Assembly: GCA_035533295.1 (NCBI GenBank)
Contig: DATLUA010000072.1
Coordinates: forward strand, 1 to 39,104
From: JAGWJU01 sp035533295
Lineage (GTDB): Bacteria > Elusimicrobiota > Elusimicrobia > UBA1565 > UBA9628
Length of the DNA: 39,104 nucleotides
Reading direction: 5' to 3'
Position 1 is the stretch's first letter. Each line of letters begins with the position of its first letter. Below the pieces are notes generated by a model. The model was not told the DNA's origin. It ran no database searches and was given only the letters and a program-made list of their open reading frames with translations. Position numbers and translations under genes: made by a program. Positions 6,832-14,295 of the stretch are shown piece by piece.

Positions 6832-7672
6832 CCAAAATCCCTCTTAAAGCGAAGAACAGATTCTCCTTTCTCTCGCGGATGCGGCGGGAATAATAAGGAA
6901 GCCAATGCGTCCCGTAGGGCACGTAAATTCGGACGGCATGGCCTTCCCGCTGGAGTTCGCGCCAGCGCTTGGGCCGCACGCCGTAAAGCATCTGGACTTC
7001 GTAGCCGGTCTTGGAAAGTCCGGCCGCTCGCGCCGCCGCGCCCGCGCGGGAAAGCCGCTCGTCATCATGCGTGCCGAACGCGGGAAGGGGCGCCGCCATG
7101 AGCAGGGCCGCGAGCCGGTCGTAATTATCGTCCACCTCGGATTTTTTCTGGAACGCGGCCTCGGCCGGCTCCTTGTAGGCGCCCTTGACCAGACGCACGC
7201 GGGCCTTCAAGCGCACCAGTTTCTCCACGTCTTTTTCGCTGCGCCGCAAAGCCGACTGGATGACCACGCCCACGTTGGCGTAAGGTTCGGGAAAAAGCGA
7301 ATAGAACAAGTCCAGCGTCTTTTGCGTGCAGGCCGAACTCTCCATGTCGATGCGCGCGAAGTTGCCCAGCTTCTGCGCCTCCTCAAGAACCCGGGCTAGG
7401 TTGTCGCGCGCCAGGGACTCGTCCAAGTTCAGCCCGAACTGGGTCAGCTTCAGGGAAATATTGCAGTCCGCCTCGGCCTCGGCGATTTTGCGCAGGGCCG
7501 TGATGTATTCGCGGCAGGCCTTCTCGGCCTCGTCCCGGGTCTTGGTTTCCTCGCCCAGGTTGTCCAGCGTGGCCTTCAAGCCCTCGGCGTTTAGGGCGCG
7601 CACGGCCTCGACCGCCTCGTCGATGGTGTCGCCCGCCACGAAGCGGCGGGCGAGGAAGGTGAGCGCTCTCAT
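6824..7672 (-). CDS. Proline dehydrogenase (monofunctional, FAD)
   Basis: 282 residues, the size of monofunctional ProDH. Seen motifs: ISLKLTQFGL, DMESSACTQ, VRLVKGAYKEP, YEVQMLYGVRPKRW, and the C-terminal YVPYGTHWLPYYSRRIRERKEN that holds the substrate-binding arginines. The enzyme oxidises proline to pyrroline-5-carboxylate and passes electrons to membrane quinone. The matching P5C dehydrogenase is not in the window. It is the first gene of the proline/threonine catabolism operon. ATG 7672 is followed by MRALTFLARRFVAG, the usual start of the family. Electron delivery to quinone is a possible functional link with the downstream prenyl-cofactor operon (inference). Confidence 0.92.
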   Translation of the reverse strand: MRALTFLARRFVAGDTIDEAVEAVRALNAEGLKATLDNLGEETKTRDEAEKACREYITALRKIAEAEADCNISLKLTQFGLNLDESLARDNLARVLEEAQKLGNFARIDMESSACTQKTLDLFYSLFPEPYANVGVVIQSALRRSEKDVEKLVRLKARVRLVKGAYKEPAEAAFQKKSEVDDNYDRLAALLMAAPLPAFGTHDDERLSRAGAAARAAGLSKTGYEVQMLYGVRPKRWRELQREGHAVRIYVPYGTHWLPYYSRRIRERKENLFFALRGILGD

Positions 7673-7684
7673 GGCGACGATTGG

Positions 7685-7690
7685 AATCTA
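7685..7690 (-). promoter_or_regulatory. Possible -10 element for the proline dehydrogenase operon
   Basis: Minus-strand TGTTAGATT: a TGn-extended -10 with 4 of 6 consensus bases, 12 bases before ATG 7672. No -35 match and no clear Shine-Dalgarno sequence. It fits the short-leader pattern of this genome but is weak on its own. Confidence 0.35.
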
Positions 7691-7728
7691 ACATTTTTAC
7701 CCGCCAACCGGCCAACGAGGCCATTTGA

Positions 7729-7734
7729 TAAAAT
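7729..7734 (+). promoter_or_regulatory. Extended -10 promoter of the methyltransferase gene
   Basis: TTTGATAAAATC contains TGA-TAAAAT (5 of 6 -10 bases plus the TGn extension), ending 8 bases before ATG 7743. No Shine-Dalgarno sequence intervenes, so a leaderless transcript is predicted. The near-identical TTTGATAAAATC at 9379-9388 sits in the same position before another gene. Confidence 0.6.
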
Positions 7735-7742
7735 CGAACCCG

Positions 7743-8507
7743 ATGAAGTTTCCGAAAGGCTGGCCCGCGCGGTTTTTCAGGCCCGAGATATTCTCGCCCG
7801 GCTCTTTGGCGGCGGCGAACCTGGCCCGCGCCGAGGCCGCCTTCGCCGCGAAAGTCCTGGACTTGAAGAGGGGCTCGCGCCTCTTGGACGTCTGCTGCGG
7901 AACCGGGCGGCACAGCTTCGCTTTGGCGCGGCGCGGCGTTTTGGTCACCGGCGCCGATGCGACCGCGGCCTACTTGGCCCAGGCTCGGCGACGCGCGCGC
8001 GGCTTGGGCAATCCAATTTTCACCAAGGCCGACATGCGCCGCCTGCCCTGGCGCGGGGAGTTCGACGCGGCCGTCAACCTCTGGACCAGCTTCGGTTATT
8101 TCGAGCGCCCCAGCGAAGACCTGCTGGCTCTGCGCCAAATCGCGCGCGCCCTAAAACCCCGCGGCCGCTTCCTTATGGATGTGGTCAACGGCGCGTGGCT
8201 CAAACGCCACGGCCTGGCGCGGAACTGGCGGAGAGAGCCAGGCGGGACGCTCGTTTTGGAAGAAGCCGTCTTCCGCCAAGGGCGCGACCCGGCCCACGTC
8301 AACACGTGGACGGTGCTGCGTCCGGGCCAAAAGCCCGCGCGCGCTTCTTTTTTCGTGCGGCACTACGATGCCGCGCGGATGGAAGCCCTCCTGCGCCGGG
8401 CCGGACTGCGACCCCTGCGCCGCTGGGGCGGCTTTGGCGGCCGCCCCTACTCCAAAGATTCCACGCGGCTCATCGTTTTGGCGGAAAAGGCGGGCGCGGA
8501 GGCATAA
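7743..8507 (+). CDS. Class I SAM-dependent methyltransferase
   Basis: 254 residues from ATG 7743; an in-frame TTG at 7725 is rejected because the -10 box lies inside that extension. Motif I LLDVCCGTGRHSFALARRG (near residue 46), GADATAAYLAQARRRA, then KADMRRLPW, AVNLWTSFGYF, and LKPRGRFLMDVV are the ordered SAM-binding elements of the Methyltransf_25/11 type. The acceptor is not evident. The C-terminal part ends in a short GRPYSKDSTRLIVLAEK strand. It stands alone with its own promoter, divergent from proline dehydrogenase and convergent with a glycosyltransferase. Small-molecule or quinone-type methylation is possible given the neighbours, but nothing in the sequence proves it. Confidence 0.88.
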   Translation: MKFPKGWPARFFRPEIFSPGSLAAANLARAEAAFAAKVLDLKRGSRLLDVCCGTGRHSFALARRGVLVTGADATAAYLAQARRRARGLGNPIFTKADMRRLPWRGEFDAAVNLWTSFGYFERPSEDLLALRQIARALKPRGRFLMDVVNGAWLKRHGLARNWRREPGGTLVLEEAVFRQGRDPAHVNTWTVLRPGQKPARASFFVRHYDAARMEALLRRAGLRPLRRWGGFGGRPYSKDSTRLIVLAEKAGAEA

Positions 8508-8546
8508 CGCTCGTCGGCGCCGCGAGCCGGGAGGCGCCGGGCCGCC

Positions 8547-9305
8547 TCAAGGAAATGATGTCGCGGCCCTGCGCCACTTGTCCCTGAAAACGCGGCGATT
8601 GGCCGCCATGCGCTCGCGGTGTTTGGCTGCGGACGCAAAAGAGCGGTGCCAATGATGAAAAACGAAGGCATCTTGGGCGACGGCGAGTTCATAGCCCGCC
8701 CGCCGGAGACGCAGGCAATAATCATAATCCTCGTAGCCTCCTTCCTCGAAACGGAGATCGAGCAGGCCCACCCGGCGGACGGCGGCGCGTTTTAAGAGCA
8801 GGCAGCAGCCCGTCAGCCAAGCCGCACGGAAGGTTTTGCCGCCGTTGGCCAACGCCAGGGCGGCGGCCGCCCAATTCAAATTCATGGGCCGCCGCCCGCC
8901 GTCGCCGTTGACGACGGGGCCGACGGCCGCGATCCTGGGCGAGCGCTCCGCGCACGCGATGAGCAGGTCCAGCCATCCCCGCGTGACGACGGCGTCGTTG
9001 TTGAGCCAGACCAGATACTTCCCCTTTGCCGACGCCATGCCCTGGTTCACCGCGCGGGCGAACCCGAGGTTTTTGCGGTTGGAGATGATTCGGGCGCCGG
9101 CGCTCTCGCGCAGTGTGGACAAAAAGGCCGCGGTGCCGTCGGTCGAGCCGTTGTCCACGAGGATCAGCTCGAAGGGCGCGCGCGTCCAGCGCAGGACGCT
9201 CCGCACGCATTGCCGGGTGTAGCGGACTTGATTCCAGCAGGGGATGATGATGCTGGCGCGCTTCTTATTCCTTTCAGGCTCGCTGCGCGTTTTTGGTTTC
9301 GCCAT
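8547..9305 (-). CDS. Family 2 glycosyltransferase
   Basis: 252 residues from ATG 9305 (the frame stays open to a TTG at 9359, but a -10 box lies inside that part). GT-A features: IIIPCWNQ at the start of the fold, DNGSTDGT, NLGFARAVNQG, and the metal-binding region WLNNDAVV (NDA in place of DxD), then GGYEDYDYCLRLRRAGYE, the acceptor-side motif common in rhamnosyl and other wall or LPS glycosyltransferases. It is probably cytoplasmic or membrane-peripheral; no membrane segment is seen. The sugar donor and acceptor are unknown. Transcribed alone, convergent with the methyltransferase gene. Confidence 0.92.
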   Translation of the reverse strand: MAKPKTRSEPERNKKRASIIIPCWNQVRYTRQCVRSVLRWTRAPFELILVDNGSTDGTAAFLSTLRESAGARIISNRKNLGFARAVNQGMASAKGKYLVWLNNDAVVTRGWLDLLIACAERSPRIAAVGPVVNGDGGRRPMNLNWAAAALALANGGKTFRAAWLTGCCLLLKRAAVRRVGLLDLRFEEGGYEDYDYCLRLRRAGYELAVAQDAFVFHHWHRSFASAAKHRERMAANRRVFRDKWRRAATSFP

Positions 9306-9348
9306 GCTCTTGCTTCCGAACTTCGCGGATTGGTGCCCGGCAGCCACA

Positions 9349-9354
9349 ATTCTA
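9349..9354 (-). promoter_or_regulatory. -10 element of the glycosyltransferase gene
   Basis: Minus-strand TAGAAT (5 of 6) lies 43 bases upstream of ATG 9305 and inside a longer theoretical reading frame, which argues for the shorter start. It is back to back with the rightward box at 9382-9387, so two divergent promoters share about 50 bases. Confidence 0.45.
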
Positions 9355-9381
9355 CTCAAAACACGCGCGCTCGTGGTTTGA

Positions 9382-9387
9382 TAAAAT
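9382..9387 (+). promoter_or_regulatory. Extended -10 promoter of the OB-fold membrane protein gene
   Basis: TTTGATAAAATC at 9379-9388 gives TGA-TAAAAT, ending 9 bases before ATG 9397, with no Shine-Dalgarno sequence and no -35 match. Same motif and spacing as at 7729. Confidence 0.6.
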
Positions 9388-9396
9388 CACGTCTTG

Positions 9397-9807
9397 ATGG
9401 AATTCCCCCCAATCCCGCCCTCTTCCTCATCGGGCCGCCGCTTGGCCGCGGGCTCCGTCATTTTAACGGTCGTGTTCCTCGCCGCCGTCGTCGCGGGGTA
9501 CCCGCTCCTGCGCCGCTTCATCCCGGTGCAGACCGTCCCCATCCGCGCGCTCTGGCAAAACCGCGAGCGCTGGCTGGGCGCGCGGGTGCGCTGCACCGGC
9601 GAACTCAAAATATTTTTGCCGCGCACGCCGGAGCGCTATTTCGTCCTGGACGAAGACAGCTACCGCCTGCAGATTCTGGGCGTTCCACGGCAGGAACTCG
9701 AGCCCCTGGTCGGCCGGAAAGTGTCCGTTTCGGGCCGCTTCGAGTTCAAGCAGGGCCTGGGCGTTTATCTGCTGGCCGGCAGCATCCGGCCCGAGGGCGG
9801 CGGCTAG
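9397..9807 (+). CDS. Small membrane-anchored OB-fold-like protein
   Basis: 136 residues. A Pro/Ser-rich N-terminus is followed by one hydrophobic segment (about residues 18-36, VILTVVFLAAVVAGYPLL) and then a compact beta-rich domain: WLGARVRCTGEL, YFVLDEDSYRLQILG, LVGRKVSVSGRFEF, GVYLLAGSIRPE. The pattern of strands with VRCTGEL and VSVSGRFE is that of OB-fold domains (tRNA_anti or CcmE-like). The domain probably faces the periplasm. No catalytic residues are recognised. A TTG three bases upstream would add one residue. Function unknown; it is not obviously linked to the neighbouring dehydrogenases, which have their own promoter. Confidence 0.75.
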   Translation: MEFPPIPPSSSSGRRLAAGSVILTVVFLAAVVAGYPLLRRFIPVQTVPIRALWQNRERWLGARVRCTGELKIFLPRTPERYFVLDEDSYRLQILGVPRQELEPLVGRKVSVSGRFEFKQGLGVYLLAGSIRPEGGG

Positions 9808-9903
9808 CAGGACCGCCGCAAAACAAAAAGGCTCATTTTCTACCGGACGCCGAAGCATTTTCTTTATGGCGTCCAGTACCGCTCGGCTCCGCCAAGGAAG
9901 CGG

Positions 9904-9909
9904 TATAAT
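9904..9909 (+). promoter_or_regulatory. -10 promoter of the dehydrogenase-ribDE operon
   Basis: Consensus TATAAT ending 12 bases before ATG 9922. No Shine-Dalgarno sequence (intervening bases CTTGGGCATCCG) and no good -35. A near-leaderless transcript is predicted for the operon that ends with ribE. Confidence 0.65.
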
Positions 9910-9921
9910 CTTGGGCATCCG

Positions 9922-10998
9922 ATGAAGGCTATCCTTTATAATGACCCCTCGGGGCCCGCGCTGCAAGACGTTCCCATGCCCACGCCCGCGGCGGGCGGCG
10001 CGCTCATCCAAGTCGAAGCCTGCGGGCTCTGCGGCACCGATTTGCTCAAGCTCCGGGAAAATAAAACCGGCGCGGTGCTGGGCCACGAGGTGGTCGGCCG
10101 CGTGCGGGAATTGGGCGGCGGCGACGGCCAATCGCGCGGCGGCGCGGCCCTGCGCGGCAACGCATCTCCCGATGCCGCTCAGGACTGCTCGCTGCCGCTC
10201 GCGGCCGTGCGCGTGGGCGACCGCGTCATCCTGGGCCACCACGTCCCCTGCGGCCGCTGCCACTACTGCCTGCGGGACAGCCCGTCGATGTGCGCGCAAT
10301 TCAAGGCCACCAACGTCAGCCCCGGCGGCTTCGCGCAATTTTTAAGCGTTTCTCCGCTGCACCTGGCCCGCACGGTCTTCAAAATTCCGGACGATTTGCC
10401 CGCCGCCTCCGCCTGCCACATCGAGCCCCTGGCCTGCTGCGTCAGGAACGCGCGCCGCTTGGGCTTAAAAGCGGGCGACCGCGCGGCCGTGGTGGGACTT
10501 GGCTCCATCGGCCTTTTGACCGCGCAGCTGCTGCGCCTCTCCGGCGCCGAAATTCTCGGCCTGGATTTGGATGCCGAGCGCGTCAAAGCCGCGGCGCCCT
10601 GGGCCGAAGGATTTTCAAGCGCCGAAGATTTGCGCCAAAAGGCTTTGGCCTTGACCGACGGCCGCGGTTTGGACGCGGTTGTCATCACGGCCGGGCCCGC
10701 GGCGCTCGCGACTCAAAGCCTTTCCTGGCTGCGCCACGGCGGCACGCTCAATATTTTCGCGGCGCCCCACCCGTCGCCCGCGCCCGTCGATTTCGCGGAC
10801 CTTTATCACCGCGAGCTGCGCGTGTTCTCCAGCTATTCCGCGGCGCCCGAGGATTTGCGCCGCGCCTTGGAGCTCATCGTTTCGGGCGCCGTGGCGCTGG
10901 ACGCCCTCGCGGCCAAGCCCTATCCCTTGGAAAGTTTCGCTCAGGCCGTGGACGACGCCTTGAACCGCCGCGTGATGAAGGCGCTTCTGGTGCCATGA
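9922..10998 (+). CDS. Zinc-dependent medium-chain alcohol dehydrogenase family protein (first of tandem pair)
   Basis: 358 residues. Catalytic zinc site C37 (GLCGTD), H55 and E56 (GHEVVG); structural zinc C110, C113, C116 and C124; Rossmann loop VVGLGSIGLLTAQLL. A roughly 28-residue Gly/Ala-rich insertion at about 65-93 lies between the catalytic H/E and the structural zinc lobe and is absent from its neighbour. Overall it resembles threonine, sorbitol and galactitol-type dehydrogenases, but the substrate cannot be read from the sequence. It is the first gene of a run with a second MDR gene, ribD and ribE, joined by ATGA overlaps, so the four proteins are co-expressed. Confidence 0.85.
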   Translation: MKAILYNDPSGPALQDVPMPTPAAGGALIQVEACGLCGTDLLKLRENKTGAVLGHEVVGRVRELGGGDGQSRGGAALRGNASPDAAQDCSLPLAAVRVGDRVILGHHVPCGRCHYCLRDSPSMCAQFKATNVSPGGFAQFLSVSPLHLARTVFKIPDDLPAASACHIEPLACCVRNARRLGLKAGDRAAVVGLGSIGLLTAQLLRLSGAEILGLDLDAERVKAAAPWAEGFSSAEDLRQKALALTDGRGLDAVVITAGPAALATQSLSWLRHGGTLNIFAAPHPSPAPVDFADLYHRELRVFSSYSAAPEDLRRALELIVSGAVALDALAAKPYPLESFAQAVDDALNRRVMKALLVP

Positions 10999-12032
10999 GC
11001 GCGACCATGAAGGCCGTCCATTTCTACGCGCCCAATGACGTCCGCCTCGTCGAAGTTCCCGTGCCGGAGCCGGGGCCGGGAGAAGCCTTGCTGAAAATCG
11101 AGGCGGCGCTGACCTGCGGGACGGACTTCAAGGCTTTTCGCCGCGGGCACGCCGTCATGCTGCCCCGCCCGCCGTGCCCGTTCGGCCACGAGATGGCGGG
11201 CGTCATCGCCAAGGTCGGACGCGGCGCGGAGAAGCTCTTTTCGGAAGGCGCGCGCGTGACGGTGGGCGATTCCGCCCCCTGCGAAACCTGCTTTTTTTGC
11301 CGCCACGGCCAAAGCCCGCTCTGCGACAACTTGAAAATTCTCTGCGGCGCGTACGCCCAATACCTCCTGGTCCCGGCCGGGGTTCTCAAGCACAAGACGG
11401 CGGCCATTCCCGAGAACCTTGATTTTTCCGCCGCGGCCTTGGCCGAACCCCTGGCCTGCGCGGTCCACGCGGTCCAAGCGCTGGGCGTCTCGCGCGGAGA
11501 AACCGCCGCCGTGGTCGGCGCGGGGCCCATGTCGCTCATGCTCATCCAGGTCTTGAAGGCCGCGGGCGCGCGGGTTCTGGTTTTGGGCCGAAGCCCGGAA
11601 AACCTCGCGCGCGCCCAAGCCGCCGGCGCGGACCAAACCTTTAGCGCGCATTCCCAAAACAGCGTTATGGACGCGCGGCAAGCCGCGGATGGGCGCGGGG
11701 CCGACGCGGTCTTCGAAGCGGCGGGCTCGCCCGAAGCCTGGCAAAGCGCCTTCGCCCTGGCCCGCAAGGGCGGGCGGGTCTGTTTTTTCGGCGGCTGCGC
11801 CCCTAACACGCAGGTGCCCTTGGACGCCCACCGCGCGCATTACGAGCAATTGCGCCTGGAAGGCGTCTTTCATCACGCGCCCGAGCATTTTCATGCGGCC
11901 GCCGCTCTCTTGTGCCAAGGAAAAATCAAGACGGAACTGCTCATCTCCGGACGCGTCGCCTTGAGCGAACTGCCGAAATTCTTCCAAGACAACGCGGAGC
12001 GCTCCATCCCCAAAACGGCGGTCATCCCATGA
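10995..12032 (+). CDS. Zinc-dependent medium-chain alcohol dehydrogenase family protein (second of tandem pair)
   Basis: 345 residues from ATG 10995, which overlaps the previous stop (ATGA); the longer upstream frame is a shadow. Zinc ligands C41 (LTCGTD), H65 and E66 (GHEMAG), structural C96, C99, C102 and C110, and the VVGAGPMSLMLIQVL coenzyme loop are intact. It is only moderately similar to the preceding gene, so the pair is an old duplication or two recruited genes rather than a recent copy. The end overlaps ribD by ATGA. Dehydrogenases of this family are not part of the known riboflavin pathway; the substrate is unknown. Confidence 0.85.
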   Translation: MSATMKAVHFYAPNDVRLVEVPVPEPGPGEALLKIEAALTCGTDFKAFRRGHAVMLPRPPCPFGHEMAGVIAKVGRGAEKLFSEGARVTVGDSAPCETCFFCRHGQSPLCDNLKILCGAYAQYLLVPAGVLKHKTAAIPENLDFSAAALAEPLACAVHAVQALGVSRGETAAVVGAGPMSLMLIQVLKAAGARVLVLGRSPENLARAQAAGADQTFSAHSQNSVMDARQAADGRGADAVFEAAGSPEAWQSAFALARKGGRVCFFGGCAPNTQVPLDAHRAHYEQLRLEGVFHHAPEHFHAAAALLCQGKIKTELLISGRVALSELPKFFQDNAERSIPKTAVIP

Positions 12033-13084
12033 GCGCCGCGCTCGACCGGCAAATGATGCGTCGCGCGCTGGCGCTGGCCCGACGAGGCGGAGAGGCCGTG
12101 TTCCCCAATCCCATGGTCGGCTGCGTGCTGGCAAAAAACGGGCGCGTCATCGCGGAAGGCTGGCACGAAACATTCGGCGGGCCGCACGCCGAGGCCATCG
12201 CGCTTAAAAAAGCCGGGCCGCGCGCTCAAGGCGCCACGGCCTACGTCACGCTGGAGCCCTGCATGGCGCATCCGGGCAAGAAAAACCCCTCCTGCGCCGA
12301 GGCGCTGGCCGCCGCGAAAGTTTCCCGCGTGGTCGCGGCCGTTTTGGATCCCAACCCCGCCGTGTCGGGCCGAGGCCTTGCGCTGCTGCGGCGGGCTAAA
12401 ATCGCCGCGAATCTGGGCCCGCATGCCGCCCAGGCGCGGGCGCTGAGCCCTCACTTTTTCTCACGCATGAAGCGGCGGCGTCCCTACGTCGTCCTGAAGA
12501 TGGCCCTGAGCCTGGACGGCCGAGCCTACGCGCCGGGCGGGGCGTCCCGCTGGATTACCGCGGCGCCCGCGCGCCGGCTGGTCCACGCCCTGCGCGCGCA
12601 GAACCAGGCCGTGATGGTGGGCATCGGCACGGCCTTGGCGGACAATCCGGCGCTCACCTGCCACGGCGCGGGCAAAAACCCGGTGCGCGTCGTGCTCGAC
12701 AGCCGCCTGCGCCTGCCCAGGGACTCCCGGCTGACGGACGGCTCGGCGCCGACCTTTATTTTCACGGCCGCTAAATCCAAGCGGACAATCCCCGGCGCCG
12801 ACATCATCCGCGTTCCCGCGGCCAAGGGCGGACTCAATCTGCGCGCGGTCTTAAAGGAGCTTTGCCGGCGGGGCATCAGCACGCTTCTGGTCGAGGGCGG
12901 CCCCACGCTCCACGCCGCCTTCCTGGCCCAAGGATTGGCCGACGAGGCCCGCGTGTTCATCGCGCCCAAGCTCATCTCGGGAAGCAAAAATCCCAATACC
13001 GCGCCGAAAATTTTATCGCCGCGCCCGCAAAAAATAGGCCCGGATTTTCTTTTCGCGGGGAAATTATCATGTTCACGGGCATAA
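12029..13084 (+). CDS. ribD: Bifunctional riboflavin biosynthesis deaminase/reductase
   Basis: 351 residues. The N-terminal deaminase domain has NPMVGCV, the H53-A-E55 zinc/catalytic motif and PC at C78 with a second ligand at C89. The C-terminal reductase domain (from about residue 150) shows RPYVVLKMALSLDGR, DNPALTCH and LLVEGGPTLHAAF. It deaminates the pyrimidine from GTP cyclohydrolase II and then reduces the ribosyl side chain with NADPH. The two zinc cysteines are 10 residues apart, two more than in the common PCSHxGRTPPC form. It overlaps ribE by 16 bases. ribA/B and ribH are not in the window, and no FMN riboswitch was recognised upstream. Confidence 0.93.
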   Translation: MSAALDRQMMRRALALARRGGEAVFPNPMVGCVLAKNGRVIAEGWHETFGGPHAEAIALKKAGPRAQGATAYVTLEPCMAHPGKKNPSCAEALAAAKVSRVVAAVLDPNPAVSGRGLALLRRAKIAANLGPHAAQARALSPHFFSRMKRRRPYVVLKMALSLDGRAYAPGGASRWITAAPARRLVHALRAQNQAVMVGIGTALADNPALTCHGAGKNPVRVVLDSRLRLPRDSRLTDGSAPTFIFTAAKSKRTIPGADIIRVPAAKGGLNLRAVLKELCRRGISTLLVEGGPTLHAAFLAQGLADEARVFIAPKLISGSKNPNTAPKILSPRPQKIGPDFLFAGKLSCSRA

Positions 13085-13647
13085 TCCAGGATGTCGGACG
13101 CGTGGCCGCGAAATCCGCCAAGCGGCTGGCCGTCCGCGCCGCGCTCGGGCGGCGCGCGCCGGGCGAAAGCGTCTCGGTCAACGGCGCGTGCCTGACCGTG
13201 GTCCGTTCGCGCGGGAAAATCCTGGAATTCGACGTGAGCCCGGAGACTTGGCGGCGCACGGCCTTGGGAGAACTGCGGCTCGGCGGCTCGGTCAACCTCG
13301 AGCCCGCGCTCAAGGCCGGAGACTCCCTGGGCGGGCATTTCGTCACGGGCCACGTGGACGCCGCCGCCAAAATCCTGGCGCTGGACAAGCTCCGGGGCGG
13401 CTTCGCGCTCCTGCGCGTGGAAATCCCCGAGGCCCTCTCGGGCCTCGTCGCCGAGAAAGGATCCGTCGCCGTCGACGGCATCAGCCTGACCGTCTCCAAG
13501 GCCGCGGCGAAATTCTTCGAGGTGGCGCTCATCCCGCACACGCTGGCGAGCACTAACCTCGCCGGCCTGTGCGTGGGCCGGCGCGTGAACCTCGAGGCCG
13601 ATGTCCTGGCGCGCTATCTCGCCGCCTTTTTGCGCGCTAAAAAATAG
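13069..13647 (+). CDS. ribE: Riboflavin synthase, alpha subunit
   Basis: 192 residues from ATG 13069, inside the end of ribD. It starts with the diagnostic MFTGIIQDVGRV and has two lumazine-binding repeats: the first ends around GHFVTGHVD (about residue 85-95), and the second has GSVAVDGISLT and ends with NLEADVLARYL. The enzyme converts two 6,7-dimethyl-8-ribityllumazine molecules into riboflavin and the pyrimidine precursor. The 16-base overlap with ribD implies coupled translation. Slightly shorter than E. coli riboflavin synthase (about 213 residues), but all core motifs are present. Confidence 0.95.
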   Translation: MFTGIIQDVGRVAAKSAKRLAVRAALGRRAPGESVSVNGACLTVVRSRGKILEFDVSPETWRRTALGELRLGGSVNLEPALKAGDSLGGHFVTGHVDAAAKILALDKLRGGFALLRVEIPEALSGLVAEKGSVAVDGISLTVSKAAAKFFEVALIPHTLASTNLAGLCVGRRVNLEADVLARYLAAFLRAKK

Positions 13648-13657
13648 CCGATTTGCC

Positions 13658-13686
13658 TTGCGCGAAACGAGCTTTATGGCTATACT
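13658..13686 (+). promoter_or_regulatory. Promoter of the DUF3015 gene
   Basis: TTGCGC (13658-13663), 17-base spacer, TATACT (13681-13686). It is 37 bases upstream of ATG 13724, which has a good AAGGAG Shine-Dalgarno sequence. This is a normal leadered promoter, unlike the short-leader ones elsewhere in the window. Confidence 0.55.
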
Positions 13687-13723
13687 AACGCCGATTCGTA
13701 AAACCCAAATCAAGGAGAAACAC

Positions 13724-14215
13724 ATGAGAAAAATAGCGACGCTGGCCGCGGGCGCGATGCTTTTCGCGGCCGTCGCCTTCGCCGGAACGCAGAACGACGC
13801 CGGCTGCGGCGTGGGAAGCCTCATCTTCAAGAACAACGACATGGTTTCGCAAGTATTGGCTGGAACCACCAACCAATATTTAAGTCAAAGCCTTAGCATC
13901 ACAACCGGCGTAGCTGGTTGCACCGCAGCTCAAAATCGCACCGCTTCAATTGAGCGGGCGCAGAAGAATTTCGTGGCCGCCAACTACCGGAACCTTTCCC
14001 GAGACATGGCGCAGGGCCAGGGCGAATATCTGAATTCGCTGGCCGACCTGCTGGGATGCTCTCCCAGTTCGGCGCCTTCTTTCGGCAAGATGACTCAGAA
14101 GAACTACAGCCATATCTTCCCGGGGAATACCACGGCCCCAGAAAAAGTCCTGGGAACGCTCAAGATTGACGTCAAGAAAGACGCGTCCCTCGCCCAGTCC
14201 TGCAAGCTGATATAA
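13724..14215 (+). CDS. Secreted DUF3015 family protein
   Basis: 163 residues from ATG 13724 with AAGGAG upstream; a longer upstream frame is rejected because the promoter lies in it. A classical signal peptide (MRKIATLAAGAMLFAAVAFA) precedes the mature part. The pattern GCGVGSLIFKNNDMVSQVLAGTTN, then SLSITTGVAGC, FVAANYRNLSRDMAQGQGEYL and a C-terminal IFP segment is that of DUF3015, a periplasmic family without known function. Four or more cysteines could form disulfides. Bases about 13855-13960 are visibly richer in A and T than the rest of the gene and its neighbours. Followed by a strong terminator, so probably monocistronic and well expressed. Confidence 0.85.
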   Translation: MRKIATLAAGAMLFAAVAFAGTQNDAGCGVGSLIFKNNDMVSQVLAGTTNQYLSQSLSITTGVAGCTAAQNRTASIERAQKNFVAANYRNLSRDMAQGQGEYLNSLADLLGCSPSSAPSFGKMTQKNYSHIFPGNTTAPEKVLGTLKIDVKKDASLAQSCKLI

Positions 14216-14226
14216 CCGGACCAAGC

Positions 14227-14251
14227 GCGCCGCGGGCAGAATCCGCGGCGC
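14227..14251 (+). other. Perfect 9-bp hairpin in the DUF3015 3' region
   Basis: GCGCCGCGG (14227-14235) and CCGCGGCGC (14243-14251) with a 7-base loop. It has no T-tract and lies just before the real terminator hairpin. It may stabilise the mRNA 3' end. Confidence 0.5.
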
Positions 14252-14256
14252 ATCAC

Positions 14257-14295
14257 GCGCGGGCGCAGGCTTTAGGCTTGCGCCCGCGCCTTTTT
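14257..14295 (+). terminator. Rho-independent terminator after the DUF3015 gene
   Basis: Stem GCGCGGGCGCAGGC (14257-14270) with GCTTGCGCCCGCGC (14276-14289), 13 of 14 pairs, loop TTTAG, followed by CTTTTT. It overlaps the TTG proposed as the start of the next gene, so expression of that gene needs read-through, a promoter not recognised here, or a start further on. Confidence 0.8.

Noticed and set aside
9845..9874. GGACGCC...GGCGTCC inverted repeat as a terminator before the dehydrogenase operon
   Set aside because: Only 7 pairs with a 16-base loop and no T-tract.
9810..9921. FMN riboswitch before the ribDE operon
   Set aside because: The leader is at most a few bases long if the -10 box is real, and no RFN-element pattern is visible.
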